Assembly (NCBI RefSeq): GCF_001956915.1
Contig: NZ_MLJO01000003.1
Location: 248,001 to 312,000, forward strand
Reading direction: 5' to 3'
Source: Intrasporangium flavum
GTDB taxonomy: Bacteria; Actinomycetota; Actinomycetes; Actinomycetales; Dermatophilaceae
Length of the DNA stretch: 64,000 nt
Shown: positions 32,580-42,273 of the stretch, in pieces
Layout of the letters: each line of letters begins with the position of its first letter
Position numbering within the stretch: position 1 is the first letter of the stretch
Made by a program: the position numbers and the translations under genes
Notes under the pieces: generated by a model
Database searches by the model: none
What the model saw: the letters and a program-made list of their open reading frames with translations, nothing else
Told to the model about the DNA's origin: nothing

Positions 32580-33287
32580 GGGCACCGGCGCCACAGCCGG
32601 AGCCGCAGCCGGGACGGGAGCGGTGTCGAGGCGGTCGTCGATCGGGTCGGTGCCGAGGTCGATGGTGAGCCGCGGCAGGAAGAACTGGACGAGCGGGCCG
32701 ATCGACACGGCGTAGAGCACGGTGCCCAGGCCCACCGAACCGCCGAGCAGCCACCCGACGAGGAGGACCACGATCTCGATCGTCGTGCGCACGAGGCGGA
32801 TCGACAGGCCGGTGCGTCGGGCGAGGCCGGTCATGAGGCCGTCACGCGGGCCCGGGCCGAGCTGGCTGCCGATGTAGAGGCCGCCCGCGACGCCGTTGAG
32901 CACGAGGCCCGACAGCAGCAGCGCGACCCGCGCCCACCAGGCGTCGGGCTGGGCGATGAGGGCCAGCCCCGCGTCGGCGGCCAGGCCGATGACGACGACG
33001 TTGGCGACGGTGCCGAGGCCGGGCCACTGGCGCAGCGGCACCCAGAGGAGCAGCACGAGGGCGCCGACGACGATGGTCACCTGGCCGAACGTCAGCGGCA
33101 CGTGGCTCGCGACGCCCATGTGGAAGACGTCCCACGGGTCGAGCCCGAGCGCACCGCGCACCATCATGGCCATCGAGACGCCGTAGAGGGTCAGCCCGAC
33201 GAGCAGCTGCACGATGCGCCGCGGCAGGTGCGGTGCCCGCAGCTGGGCGAGCGGTCCGAGGTTGCGCAGGGGCACGTGGCGTCTCAT
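32553..33287 (-). CDS. YczE/YitT-like integral membrane protein
   Basis: 244 residues from the ATG at 33287, with AGGA 8 nt upstream; an ATG 9 nt earlier has its AGG directly adjacent and is less likely. Five or six hydrophobic helices are visible, with family-like motifs YGVSMAMMVRGALGLDPWDVFHMG, NGVAGGLYIGSQLGPGPRDGLMTGL and RTTIEIVVLLVGWLLGGSVGLGTVLYA. The C-terminal tail is a Pro/Ala/Val stretch ending VPAPCLGD, part of the duplicated 31-bp repeat. It is divergent from a MocR regulator, the common yczR-yczE arrangement. The transported or sensed compound is unknown. Confidence 0.88.
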   Translation of the reverse strand: MRRHVPLRNLGPLAQLRAPHLPRRIVQLLVGLTLYGVSMAMMVRGALGLDPWDVFHMGVASHVPLTFGQVTIVVGALVLLLWVPLRQWPGLGTVANVVVIGLAADAGLALIAQPDAWWARVALLLSGLVLNGVAGGLYIGSQLGPGPRDGLMTGLARRTGLSIRLVRTTIEIVVLLVGWLLGGSVGLGTVLYAVSIGPLVQFFLPRLTIDLGTDPIDDRLDTAPVPAAAPAVAPVPVPAPCLGD

Positions 33288-33309
33288 GGCCACCATCCTG
33301 ACGCCGATT

Positions 33310-33344
33310 GGACTGATCGTTAAGGGCCAGTCGTGGGAGACTGG
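33310..33344. promoter_or_regulatory. Candidate MocR binding region between yczE-like and mocR genes
   Basis: CCAGTC (33327-33332) and GACTGG (33339-33344) form a 6-bp inverted repeat around GTGGGA, and GGACTG recurs at about 33310, giving three related half-sites between the divergent starts. GAGACT (33337-33342) ends 6 nt before the mocR ATG and may be its -10. Confidence 0.45.
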
Positions 33345-33348
33345 ACCC

Positions 33349-34809
33349 ATGCGCTCCGTCTCCGCCCGGACCCTGTCCGCCCTCCTCGGGCCCGAGCCGC
33401 TCCCCCGTCCCGCCTACCGCGGGCTCGCCGACGCCGTGCGCCGGCTCGTGTCCGACGGTCGGCTCCTCGTCGGCACCCGGCTGCCGAGCGAGCGCACCCT
33501 GACCACCGAGCTCGGGCTGAGCCGCACCACCGTCGTGGCCGCACTGGACGCGCTGCGCGACGAGGGCTTCGTCGTGACGCGCCGCGGCTCGGGCAGCGTC
33601 GTGGTCCTTCCCACCGGCACCTCCGGGCTCGCCCTCTCGGGTGCCGGGCTCATCCCCACCGACGTGCCGGCCGACGTCATCGATCTCACGTACGCCGCGA
33701 TGCCCGCGGCCGCCGGCATCACCGCGGCCTACGAGCGGGCGCTCGCCGAGCTGCCGCGCCACCTCGCGACGGCCGGGTACCACCCGCACGGCCTGCCCGA
33801 GACCCGCTCGGCGATCGCCGAGTGGTTCACCGGTCGCGGCCTGCCCACCTCCCCCGACCAGGTCGTCGTCACCTCGGGGGCGCACGCCGGCCTCTCGACC
33901 GTGCTGCGCGCCGGGCTCGACGTCGGCGACCGGGTCCTCGTCGAGACGCCCACCTACCCCAACGCCGTCGTCGCCGTGCGGCGCTCCGGGCTGCGCCCCG
34001 TGCCGGCGCTGCTGACCCGTGACGGCTGGGACCTCGACGCCATCGAGATCGGCCTGCGGCAGAGCGGCGCCCGGATGGCCTACCTCATCCCGGACCACCA
34101 GAACCCCACCGGCCTGCTCATGGACGCCGGCACCCGCGCGGCCGTCGGCGAGGTGCTGGCCCGCGGGCGAGCCGTGCCCGTCGTCGACGAGACGTTCGTC
34201 GAGCTCGGGCTCGACGGCCTCGACGGGCCCGACGGCGGCACGAGCCGGCGCGTCGCACCGTTCGCGGCGACCGCCCCCGGCACCTTCACCCTCGGCAGCG
34301 CCGGCAAGACGTGGTGGGGCGGCATCCGCGTCGGCTGGGTCCGCTCGCCGCGCGAGGCCGTCGGGTCGATCGTCGAGTCGCGGCACAGCCTCGACCTCGG
34401 CAGCGCGGTGCTCGAGCAGCTCGTCGTGGCCGACCTACTGCACCAAGGCGACTCGGTCCTGCACGAGCGACGCCGCGAGGCGCGCAGCCGACGCGACGCC
34501 ATGGTCGCGGCGCTGCGCCGGCACGTGCCCGACTGGCGGTTCGACGTGCCCGTCGGCGGGCTCAACCTCTGGTGCGAGCTCCCCATCGCGAGGGGTGAGC
34601 AGCTGGCGCGAGTCGGCGAGCAGGCCGGCGTCCGGCTCGCCCGGGGCAGCCAGTTCGCCGCCACCGGCGGCCTCGGGCGCTGGGTGCGGATCCCGTTCTG
34701 CGTGCCGGCCGACGAGGCCGACGAGGTGGGGCGGCGGCTCGCGGCGGCCTGGGACCTCGCCCTCGCCGGCCGACCGGCCCGCGACGACGCGCCGCCGCTC
34801 ATCGCCTGA
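33349..34809 (+). CDS. MocR-family (GntR plus aminotransferase-like) transcriptional regulator
   Basis: 486 residues. The N-terminal GntR winged helix is RGLADAVRRLVSDGRLLVGTRLPSERTLTTELGLSRTTVVAALDALRDEGFVVTRRGSGS. A fold-type I PLP domain follows, with VVVTSGAHAGLSTVLRA, MAYLIPDHQNPTGLLMD and the PLP-lysine segment FTLGSAGKTWWGGIRVGWVRS. Such regulators use PLP or a PLP-amine adduct as a signal. Pairing with a YczE-like membrane protein places it in the YczR-like group. It probably activates or represses that gene through the shared intergenic region. Confidence 0.93.
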   Translation: MRSVSARTLSALLGPEPLPRPAYRGLADAVRRLVSDGRLLVGTRLPSERTLTTELGLSRTTVVAALDALRDEGFVVTRRGSGSVVVLPTGTSGLALSGAGLIPTDVPADVIDLTYAAMPAAAGITAAYERALAELPRHLATAGYHPHGLPETRSAIAEWFTGRGLPTSPDQVVVTSGAHAGLSTVLRAGLDVGDRVLVETPTYPNAVVAVRRSGLRPVPALLTRDGWDLDAIEIGLRQSGARMAYLIPDHQNPTGLLMDAGTRAAVGEVLARGRAVPVVDETFVELGLDGLDGPDGGTSRRVAPFAATAPGTFTLGSAGKTWWGGIRVGWVRSPREAVGSIVESRHSLDLGSAVLEQLVVADLLHQGDSVLHERRREARSRRDAMVAALRRHVPDWRFDVPVGGLNLWCELPIARGEQLARVGEQAGVRLARGSQFAATGGLGRWVRIPFCVPADEADEVGRRLAAAWDLALAGRPARDDAPPLIA

Positions 34810-34848
34810 CCCGTCCGTCCCGCAGCCCTCCCCTGCCACACTGGGATC

Positions 34849-35865
34849 GTGACCCAGACTGACGCGACGGTGCGCACACGCCGCTGGGAGGAGGGCGCCC
34901 TCGTCGAGGAGGACTTCCCCCTCGAGCAGGTGTCCGAGCACCTCGACCGCGAGGGCTCGCTGCTCTGGGTCGACCTGTGCGAGCCCGACCGCGCGCACCT
35001 GCAGCGCCTCGCCGACGAGCTCGGGCTGGACCCGCACGCCGTCGAGGACGCCGTGACCGCGGGCGAGCGTCCCAAGGCCACCCGGCACGCCAAGCACACC
35101 TTCCTGACCGTGTACGCCACCCGGCTCGACGCGCCGGACGACGACCCGGCGTCCCGCGACTCGCGCCTGCGGCTGAACCGCATCTCGGCGTTCGTCCTGC
35201 CGCGGGGCGTCATCACGGTCCGCTCGGACAGCTCGTTCGACATGGACCCGGTGCTGGAGCGGTGGAACGAGGACCCGGACCTGCTGCGGTACGGCGTCGG
35301 GGCCCTCGTGCACGGGCTGCTCGACACCGTCGTCGACGGGCACTTCGAGACGATCCAGCAGCTCGACGACGCCATCGAGGGGCTCGAGGACGACCTCTTC
35401 GACGACCGCGGTCGCGCCCGCGTCGTGCAGGTGCGCACCTACCGGCTGCGCAAGGAGCTCGTCGAGCTGCGCCGGGTCGTGCTGCCGATGCGTGAGGTGG
35501 TCAACGCGGTGCTGCGCCACCGCAAGGACCTCGACGAGCGGCGGCCCGAGCTCGACGGGTTCTACGACGACCTCTACGACCACGTCCTGCGGGCCGCCGA
35601 GTGGACCGAGTCGCTGCGCGACATGGTGACGACCGTCTTCGAGACCAACCTGTCGCTGCAGGACGCGCGGCTCAACACCGTCATGAAGAAGCTGACGGCG
35701 TGGGCGGCGATCATCGCCGTACCGACGGCCGTCACCGGCTGGTACGGCCAGAACGTGCCCTACCCCGGGTTCGCCTCGCACTCAGGCGTGCTCGTCAGCG
35801 GCGGGATCATCCTCGGTGTCGCCACGCTGCTCTACGTCGTGTTCCGGCGCAAGGGCTGGATCTAG
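34849..35865 (+). CDS. CorA-family divalent metal transporter with GQN in place of GMN
   Basis: 338 residues, GTG start after CACACT plus 6 nt, possibly leaderless. A long acidic and helical cytoplasmic part (LQQLDDAIEGLEDDLFDD, YRLRKELVELRRVVLPMREVVN) leads to two C-terminal membrane helices, about 281-298 and 308-328. The pore-mouth motif between them reads WYGQNVPYPG, where Mg channels normally have YGMN. This variant is seen in actinobacterial CorA-like proteins, and its ion selectivity (Mg, Zn, Co) cannot be read. A hairpin follows the gene. Confidence 0.92.
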   Translation: MTQTDATVRTRRWEEGALVEEDFPLEQVSEHLDREGSLLWVDLCEPDRAHLQRLADELGLDPHAVEDAVTAGERPKATRHAKHTFLTVYATRLDAPDDDPASRDSRLRLNRISAFVLPRGVITVRSDSSFDMDPVLERWNEDPDLLRYGVGALVHGLLDTVVDGHFETIQQLDDAIEGLEDDLFDDRGRARVVQVRTYRLRKELVELRRVVLPMREVVNAVLRHRKDLDERRPELDGFYDDLYDHVLRAAEWTESLRDMVTTVFETNLSLQDARLNTVMKKLTAWAAIIAVPTAVTGWYGQNVPYPGFASHSGVLVSGGIILGVATLLYVVFRRKGWI

Positions 35866-35869
35866 CGCG

Positions 35870-35903
35870 ACGGCCACCACCCCGGGAGCAGGGTGGCGGC
35901 CGT
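35870..35903. terminator. Bidirectional terminator hairpin between corA and ettA
   Basis: Arms 35870-35882 and 35891-35903, 13 positions with one mismatch and an 8-nt loop, between the convergent stops at 35865 and 35948. Confidence 0.65.
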
Positions 35904-35947
35904 CGGTGCTGCGCGTCCGCGGGCCCGCCGTGGCGGGCGCACGAGGA

Positions 35948-37630
<1,683 letters not shown>

Positions 37631-37706
37631 GCGCAGAAGGCTATCTGCCGCACCGCGCACGACCGAATCGACGTCGCTCCCCGGCCGACCGGGCGCCCGG
37701 CCGGGC

Positions 37707-38288
37707 TCAGGCCGGCACCGGCTCCACGTCGTAGTCGTCGGTCTCGGGGTCGCCGAGCAGCGAGGCCGATGCCGACGCACGGTGGTCACCGGCCTCGTCG
37801 CCATCGTCCGGCCCGTCGAGGACGACGCCGTTCTCGTCGACGTTCGCCGGGCGCCGGTCGCCGTCCATCTGCGCCATCGCGTCGCGGACGTCGGGGTCGG
37901 CCGTGCGGTCGTGGCCGAGGGCGGCGGCGCGGCTGACCCGCTCGAAGGCCGCACGGCCCCACGACAGGTCGTGGCCGACGTGGTCGGCGTCGATCTCGGC
38001 GGACGTGCGCTGCTGGCCGTCGGTGCCCAGGTAGGTCTTGATGGCCAGGTTGCCCTCGACGACGACCGGCTGGCCCTTGTGCAGCGAGGCGGCGACGTTG
38101 GCGGCCAGGGCGTTGAAGACGATGACCGAGTAGAAGCTCGTGTCGAGGTCGGCGAACTTGCCGTCGGCCGTGCGCCGGAACGGCGTCGTGGCGATGCGGA
38201 AGGTCGTGAAGACGTGGCCGCTGCGGCCGAGCCGCTCGACCGGGTCGCTGACGACGTTGCCGTGGACGGTGATGCGGGTCTCGTTCAT
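37707..38288 (-). CDS. ssb: Single-stranded DNA-binding protein, tail-variant (SsbB-like)
   Basis: 193 residues. The OB-fold is intact: ETRITVHGNVVSDPVERL, FTTFRIATTPFRR, SFYSVIVFNALAANVAASLHKGQPVVVEGNL, and GQQRTSAEIDADHVGHDLSWG. The C-terminus is acidic but ends DVEPVPA, not the DDDIPF-type tip that recruits replication and repair partners. That suggests the second, SsbB-like paralogue known in actinobacteria instead of the replicative SSB. GGGAGC precedes the ATG. Two CGTCCACA boxes lie 118-155 bp upstream. Confidence 0.92.
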   Translation of the reverse strand: MNETRITVHGNVVSDPVERLGRSGHVFTTFRIATTPFRRTADGKFADLDTSFYSVIVFNALAANVAASLHKGQPVVVEGNLAIKTYLGTDGQQRTSAEIDADHVGHDLSWGRAAFERVSRAAALGHDRTADPDVRDAMAQMDGDRRPANVDENGVVLDGPDDGDEAGDHRASASASLLGDPETDDYDVEPVPA

Positions 38289-38405
38289 GGGCGGTGCTCC
38301 CTGCTCGGTCCGGCCGGGGCCGGCTCGGTGACGGCGGGTGGCGGCTGCCACCCGCGACCACCGTGCCGGGCCGGGACCGGCACCACCCAGGGGTGCCCCG
38401 GAGCC

Positions 38406-38443
38406 TGTGGACGGCAGCCCCACGACAGCAGGGGATGTGGACG
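38406..38443 (-). promoter_or_regulatory. Pair of DnaA-box-like CGTCCACA motifs upstream of ssb
   Basis: On the minus strand, CGTCCACATCCCC starts at 38443 and CGTCCACAGG at 38413, 30 bp apart, with GGGG between. This matches the layout and orientation of the pair upstream of recQ (11376-11412). Confidence 0.45.
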
Positions 38444-38470
38444 AGCCGCCCACGGGCGGTCCAGCCCCCG

Positions 38471-40300
38471 TCAGCGGGTGGCGGCCTCGAGGTGCTCGCG
38501 GGTGTCGCGGTGGCGCGCCAGCACCTGGTCGACCGGCACCAGGACGCGGTCGTCGGCGACGGCGCCGACGGCGTCGGTCAGGCGGCCGGCGACGGCCCGT
38601 CGCCGGCGCCTGGCCCCGACCTGCGCCCACGCCCGCGAGAGCGCGCCGAGCACGAGCCCGAGCACGACTCCGCCGAGCAGGAGCACGAGCGGCAGCGGCA
38701 GCACCCAGAGCGTCGGGACCTCCGGCCGCGGCAGCGCGAGCAGGCCCATGACCCAGAGCACGGCGTACCACAGCAGCCCGCCGAGGGCGGCGAGCCCGAG
38801 CACCCACTGGAGGGCGTCGACGACGAACCACCAGGCCCGTCGGCGGTCCTGCAGCGGGGTGTCGACCATGGCGCGGTCGAGCGCGTCGGCCAGCCCCTCC
38901 TCGCCCTGCTGGACCGAGTCCTCGACGGCCGTGGCCCAGCGGACGGGAAGGTCGGTGGCGGCCTCGCGGACGAAGCCGCGGGTCGCGAGGTCGACCGCCG
39001 AGACGGCGGCCGTGGTGGGCGCCGGGATCGAGGAGCGGCCGAGCGCCGCCCGCACGTCGTCGCCCCCGATCTCCACGGGGATCGGACGCGCGCCGGCACG
39101 GTCGAGGCGCAGCCGGCGGATCGGGTCGGGGGTCAGCGCGCGGCCCCACCGGGCGTAGAGCCACGCGGTGTGGCCGAAGGCGCGACGGCGGTGGTCGCGC
39201 TCGACGGCGTCGAGGACGATCGGCACGCCGGCGGCGCGGGCGAGCGAGGCGTCGAGGTCGGTGCGCGGGAGGCGGCCGACGTCGGGCTCGTGGTCGGCGA
39301 CGCCCCGCCGCAGCGAGGTGGCCGCCGCGACGACGTCGGCGCTGAGCCGCTGGCGGGCCGCGGCGTGGCCGGCGACGACGTTGGCGATGCGCTGGGCGAG
39401 CTCGGGCACGCCCTGGCCGGTGACGGTCGAGGTGGCGAGCACGGCGGGACGCGTGACGCCGTCGGCCTCGAGCAGCTTGGCGAGGTCGGCGGTGAGGGTG
39501 GCCGTGGCGTCCTTCGGGAGGCGGTCGACCTGGTTGAGCACGCCGAGCGTCACGGCGTCGTGGTGCGAGAGGTGGGCGACGAACTCGTCGTGCAGCCGGG
39601 CGTCGGCGTACTTCTGCGGGTCGGTGACCCAGACGAAGACGTCCACCAGTCCGAGGACGCGCTCGGCCTCGTCGCGGTGGGCCTGCTCACGCGAGTCGAA
39701 GTCGGGCAGGTCGAGCAGCACGAGCCCGTCGAGCGACCCGATCACGCCGGCGACCGCCGGCACGGCGGCCGTGGCGGACGCGTCGGTGCTGTCGCCCGAC
39801 GCGTCGGCGGCCTCAGCATCATCGGCGGCCTCCGCGGCCTCGGCGGCCTTGGCACCCGGCCGGGTCGACGCGTCAGGAGCCTTGTCCCCCAAGGCTTCCG
39901 GTGCGGACGGCTGGTCGGGCGCACCGACGCCGTGGCGTGCCTTGACGCCGAGCCAGTCGAGCAGGCGCGTGGCGTCGGCGTCGCCCCAGACGGCGGCGGT
40001 GGGCTTGGAGGTCGTCGGCCGGCGCGCGCCGATCGTGGCGACCTCGGACCCGACGAGGGCGTTGAAGAGCGAGGACTTGCCGCTGCCGGTGGCGCCGGCG
40101 AGGGCGACGACGGTGTGGTCGGCACCGATGCCCGAGCGCTCGACGGCGCGGTCGACGACGCGTCGGGCGCGCTCGGACTCGGCGGGGTCGAGCTGCTCGC
40201 CGCCGGACAGGATCGCCCGGGACAGCGCGGTGGTGCGGGTGGCGAGCTCGGCGGCGGTGACGCGGGCCCCCTGGGCGCGGCCCATCCGGATGGGGCTCAT
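38471..40300 (-). CDS. Dynamin-like GTPase with two C-terminal membrane helices (second of a pair)
   Basis: 609 residues. G1 GATGSGKSSLFNALVG (about 69-84), G3 LLDLPDFDSREQAH, and G4 LNQVDRLP are intact. Between G1 and G3 is an insertion of Ala/Asp/Ser-rich low complexity (about residues 130-180), likely disordered. Two membrane helices near residues 495-515 and 535-558 follow, then a basic segment. The ATG overlaps the upstream GTPase stop (ATGA). The tandem arrangement resembles the paired dynamin-like DynA/DynB of Streptomyces, which act at the division septum; that role here is inference. Confidence 0.82.
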   Translation of the reverse strand: MSPIRMGRAQGARVTAAELATRTTALSRAILSGGEQLDPAESERARRVVDRAVERSGIGADHTVVALAGATGSGKSSLFNALVGSEVATIGARRPTTSKPTAAVWGDADATRLLDWLGVKARHGVGAPDQPSAPEALGDKAPDASTRPGAKAAEAAEAADDAEAADASGDSTDASATAAVPAVAGVIGSLDGLVLLDLPDFDSREQAHRDEAERVLGLVDVFVWVTDPQKYADARLHDEFVAHLSHHDAVTLGVLNQVDRLPKDATATLTADLAKLLEADGVTRPAVLATSTVTGQGVPELAQRIANVVAGHAAARQRLSADVVAAATSLRRGVADHEPDVGRLPRTDLDASLARAAGVPIVLDAVERDHRRRAFGHTAWLYARWGRALTPDPIRRLRLDRAGARPIPVEIGGDDVRAALGRSSIPAPTTAAVSAVDLATRGFVREAATDLPVRWATAVEDSVQQGEEGLADALDRAMVDTPLQDRRRAWWFVVDALQWVLGLAALGGLLWYAVLWVMGLLALPRPEVPTLWVLPLPLVLLLGGVVLGLVLGALSRAWAQVGARRRRRAVAGRLTDAVGAVADDRVLVPVDQVLARHRDTREHLEAATR

Positions 40301-42006
40301 CGGGCCTCCTGCACGGCCGCGGCCGCCCGGCGCAGCACGGTGGCGTGGTCGGTGTCCGGCTGCACGGTGCTGACGGCTCCTTCGAAACGGGTCTGCTCGG
40401 CGGCGTACAGCGCCTCGACGCGCTCGACGAGCTGTTCGCGGGCCTTGCGGGCGAGGTCGCGCACGGCCTGGTCGCCGAAGACGGCCTCGAGCAGCTTCTG
40501 CCCGACGACCGCCGTGCCGCCGGCGATGCCGACCTCGGCCCCGGTGATGCCGGCCGTACTGGCGAACGTCACGAGCATGAGGACGACCCCGAGCCCGTTG
40601 ACGCCGTAGGCCATGATCCGCGCGGTGGTGCGACGGTCGCGGCCCTCGCTGCGCACCATGGTGAGGATGTCGCCCTGCCAGTCGCGCACGAGGCGGGCGA
40701 TGCGGTCCTCGACGTCGGGACCAGATCGTTTGAGGCCCGGGTGCGTGGCGAGCAGCTGCTCGCCGCCGGGCAGGCCGCGCCAGGCCCGCGTGGCGGTGCG
40801 GGCCGCCACCTCGGCGCGGTCGGCGACGAGGGTGGCCACGCCCGACTGGAGCGCCTCGCCGAGCTCGTCGGCCTTGGCCGGGCCGCCCTTGAGGAAGGCC
40901 GCGAACCGGTCGCGCACCCGCGAGACCGTCGACTCTACCTGGCGGAAGAACTCGCCGGTGCCGACGAACTCCTGCCAGCGGGCGAGGACCTCGCCGCGCA
41001 GGAGGGTGCCGTCGGCGACCGAGTCGCGGACGGCGTCGACGGCCTGCGCGTAGGCGCTCGACGCGGCCCCGGACAGGGTGCGGGCGGCCTCGCGCTGGGC
41101 GTCGGTGGCACTGACGACGGTGTCGACGCGCCCCGAAAGGACGTCGAGGGCACCGTCGAGCGTCTGGCGCACGACGGCTGCCCGCGACTGCGCGTCGCCC
41201 GCGAGCGCCGCGAGCCAGCCCTTGAGCCGGGCGGTCTGGTGCTCGGGCAGCAGCCCGTCGTGCAGCGGCGACTCGACGATGGTGAAGATCGGTGCGGTGC
41301 CGAGGCCCTGCTCGCGCAGCATCGAGGCGAGGTGGGTGCGGATGTCGTCGACGGAGTCGGTGGCGACGCGGTCGAGGACGATCGCCACGGACGCGCCGCG
41401 CTCGGACGCCTCGCGCAGCAGCACCCACGGCACGGCGTCGGCGTAGCGCGAGGCCGTCGTGACGAAGATCCAGAGGTCGGCGGCGGCGAGCAGCTGGCCG
41501 GCGAGGTCGCGGTTGGCCTCGACGACGCTGTCGACGTCGGGGGCGTCGATGACGGCCAGGCCCGCGGTGACGGCGTCGGTGGGCACGAGCCGCAGCGCGC
41601 CGGGACCGTCGGAGGCGTTGTGCCGCCCGGTGATCCGGGCCAGGCCCGGCAGGATGCGCGGCCCGGCGAACCAGCGCTCGTCGTCGGGGTGGTGCACGAG
41701 GACGGGCGACCGCGTCGTGGGGCGCAGGATGCCGGGGAGGGTGACCTCGCGACCGACGAGCGAGTTGACGAGCGTCGACTTGCCGGCGCCGGTGGAGCCG
41801 CCGACGACCGCGAGCAGCGGCGCGTCGAGCGAGGCCACGCGAGGGATGACGTAGTCGTCGAGCTGGGCCAGGAGGCGGCGGCGGGTCAGCCGCGCGGCGT
41901 CGGCGCTCGGCAGCTCGAGCGGGAAGGTGACGTCGTCGATGGCAGCACGCAACGCACCCACCGCCGAGAGAAGGCGGGCGCCACCCACCCCTGACTCACC
42001 TGCCAC
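40297..42006 (-). CDS. Dynamin-like GTPase (first of a pair)
   Basis: 569 residues from a GTG at 42006, chosen because GGGAGGA lies 8 nt upstream; a GTG at 42027 has no such site. G1 GGSTGAGKSTLVNSLVG (about 66-82), switch I with RPTTRSP, and G3 VIDAPDVDSVVEANRD are present. A canonical NKxD is not obvious (VLDRVATD stands at its place). A hydrophobic hairpin near residues 465-500 (GVNGLGVVLMLVTFAST and GAEVGIAGGTAVVG) may enter the membrane, followed by a coiled-coil-like tail. The pair probably forms a heteromeric membrane-remodelling GTPase. Confidence 0.82.
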   Translation of the reverse strand: MAGESGVGGARLLSAVGALRAAIDDVTFPLELPSADAARLTRRRLLAQLDDYVIPRVASLDAPLLAVVGGSTGAGKSTLVNSLVGREVTLPGILRPTTRSPVLVHHPDDERWFAGPRILPGLARITGRHNASDGPGALRLVPTDAVTAGLAVIDAPDVDSVVEANRDLAGQLLAAADLWIFVTTASRYADAVPWVLLREASERGASVAIVLDRVATDSVDDIRTHLASMLREQGLGTAPIFTIVESPLHDGLLPEHQTARLKGWLAALAGDAQSRAAVVRQTLDGALDVLSGRVDTVVSATDAQREAARTLSGAASSAYAQAVDAVRDSVADGTLLRGEVLARWQEFVGTGEFFRQVESTVSRVRDRFAAFLKGGPAKADELGEALQSGVATLVADRAEVAARTATRAWRGLPGGEQLLATHPGLKRSGPDVEDRIARLVRDWQGDILTMVRSEGRDRRTTARIMAYGVNGLGVVLMLVTFASTAGITGAEVGIAGGTAVVGQKLLEAVFGDQAVRDLARKAREQLVERVEALYAAEQTRFEGAVSTVQPDTDHATVLRRAAAAVQEAR

Positions 42007-42133
42007 GTCCCAATCCTCCCGTGTCACGCCATCACATCCAAACCGGACGAACGGCGTGTTTCGGACGCGCGTCGCAGTTTTCCGGCTGCGGACCCGTGCC
42101 CGCTCGGCCGCGGAGGGGTCCGTACCCTGTCGG

Positions 42134-42206
42134 CGCCCCCGGCAGGACTCGAACCTGCGACCAAGAGATTAGAAGGCTCTTGCTCTATCCGCTGAGCTAC
42201 AGGGGC
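42134..42206 (-). tRNA. tRNA-Arg (anticodon TCT)
   Basis: 73 nt, full cloverleaf. The acceptor arm pairs 7 bp (GCCCCTG with CGGGGGC, one U-G). The anticodon loop CTTCTAA gives TCT reading AGA, and the T-loop is TTCGAGT. CCA is not encoded. AGA is a rare codon in such a GC-rich genome. Confidence 0.95.
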
Positions 42207-42273
42207 ACAGCCCGTTGCGGGCGCCGTCCAATGATAGGCATCCGAGGGGCCGGTCCCGACGCGCGCGCGCCGG

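Noticed and set aside
32393..32668. 91-codon frame containing GTFSRDELPTRL repeats
   Set aside because: It is the translation of the palindromic repeat units, runs antisense into the yczE-like gene, and has no ribosome site or independent support.
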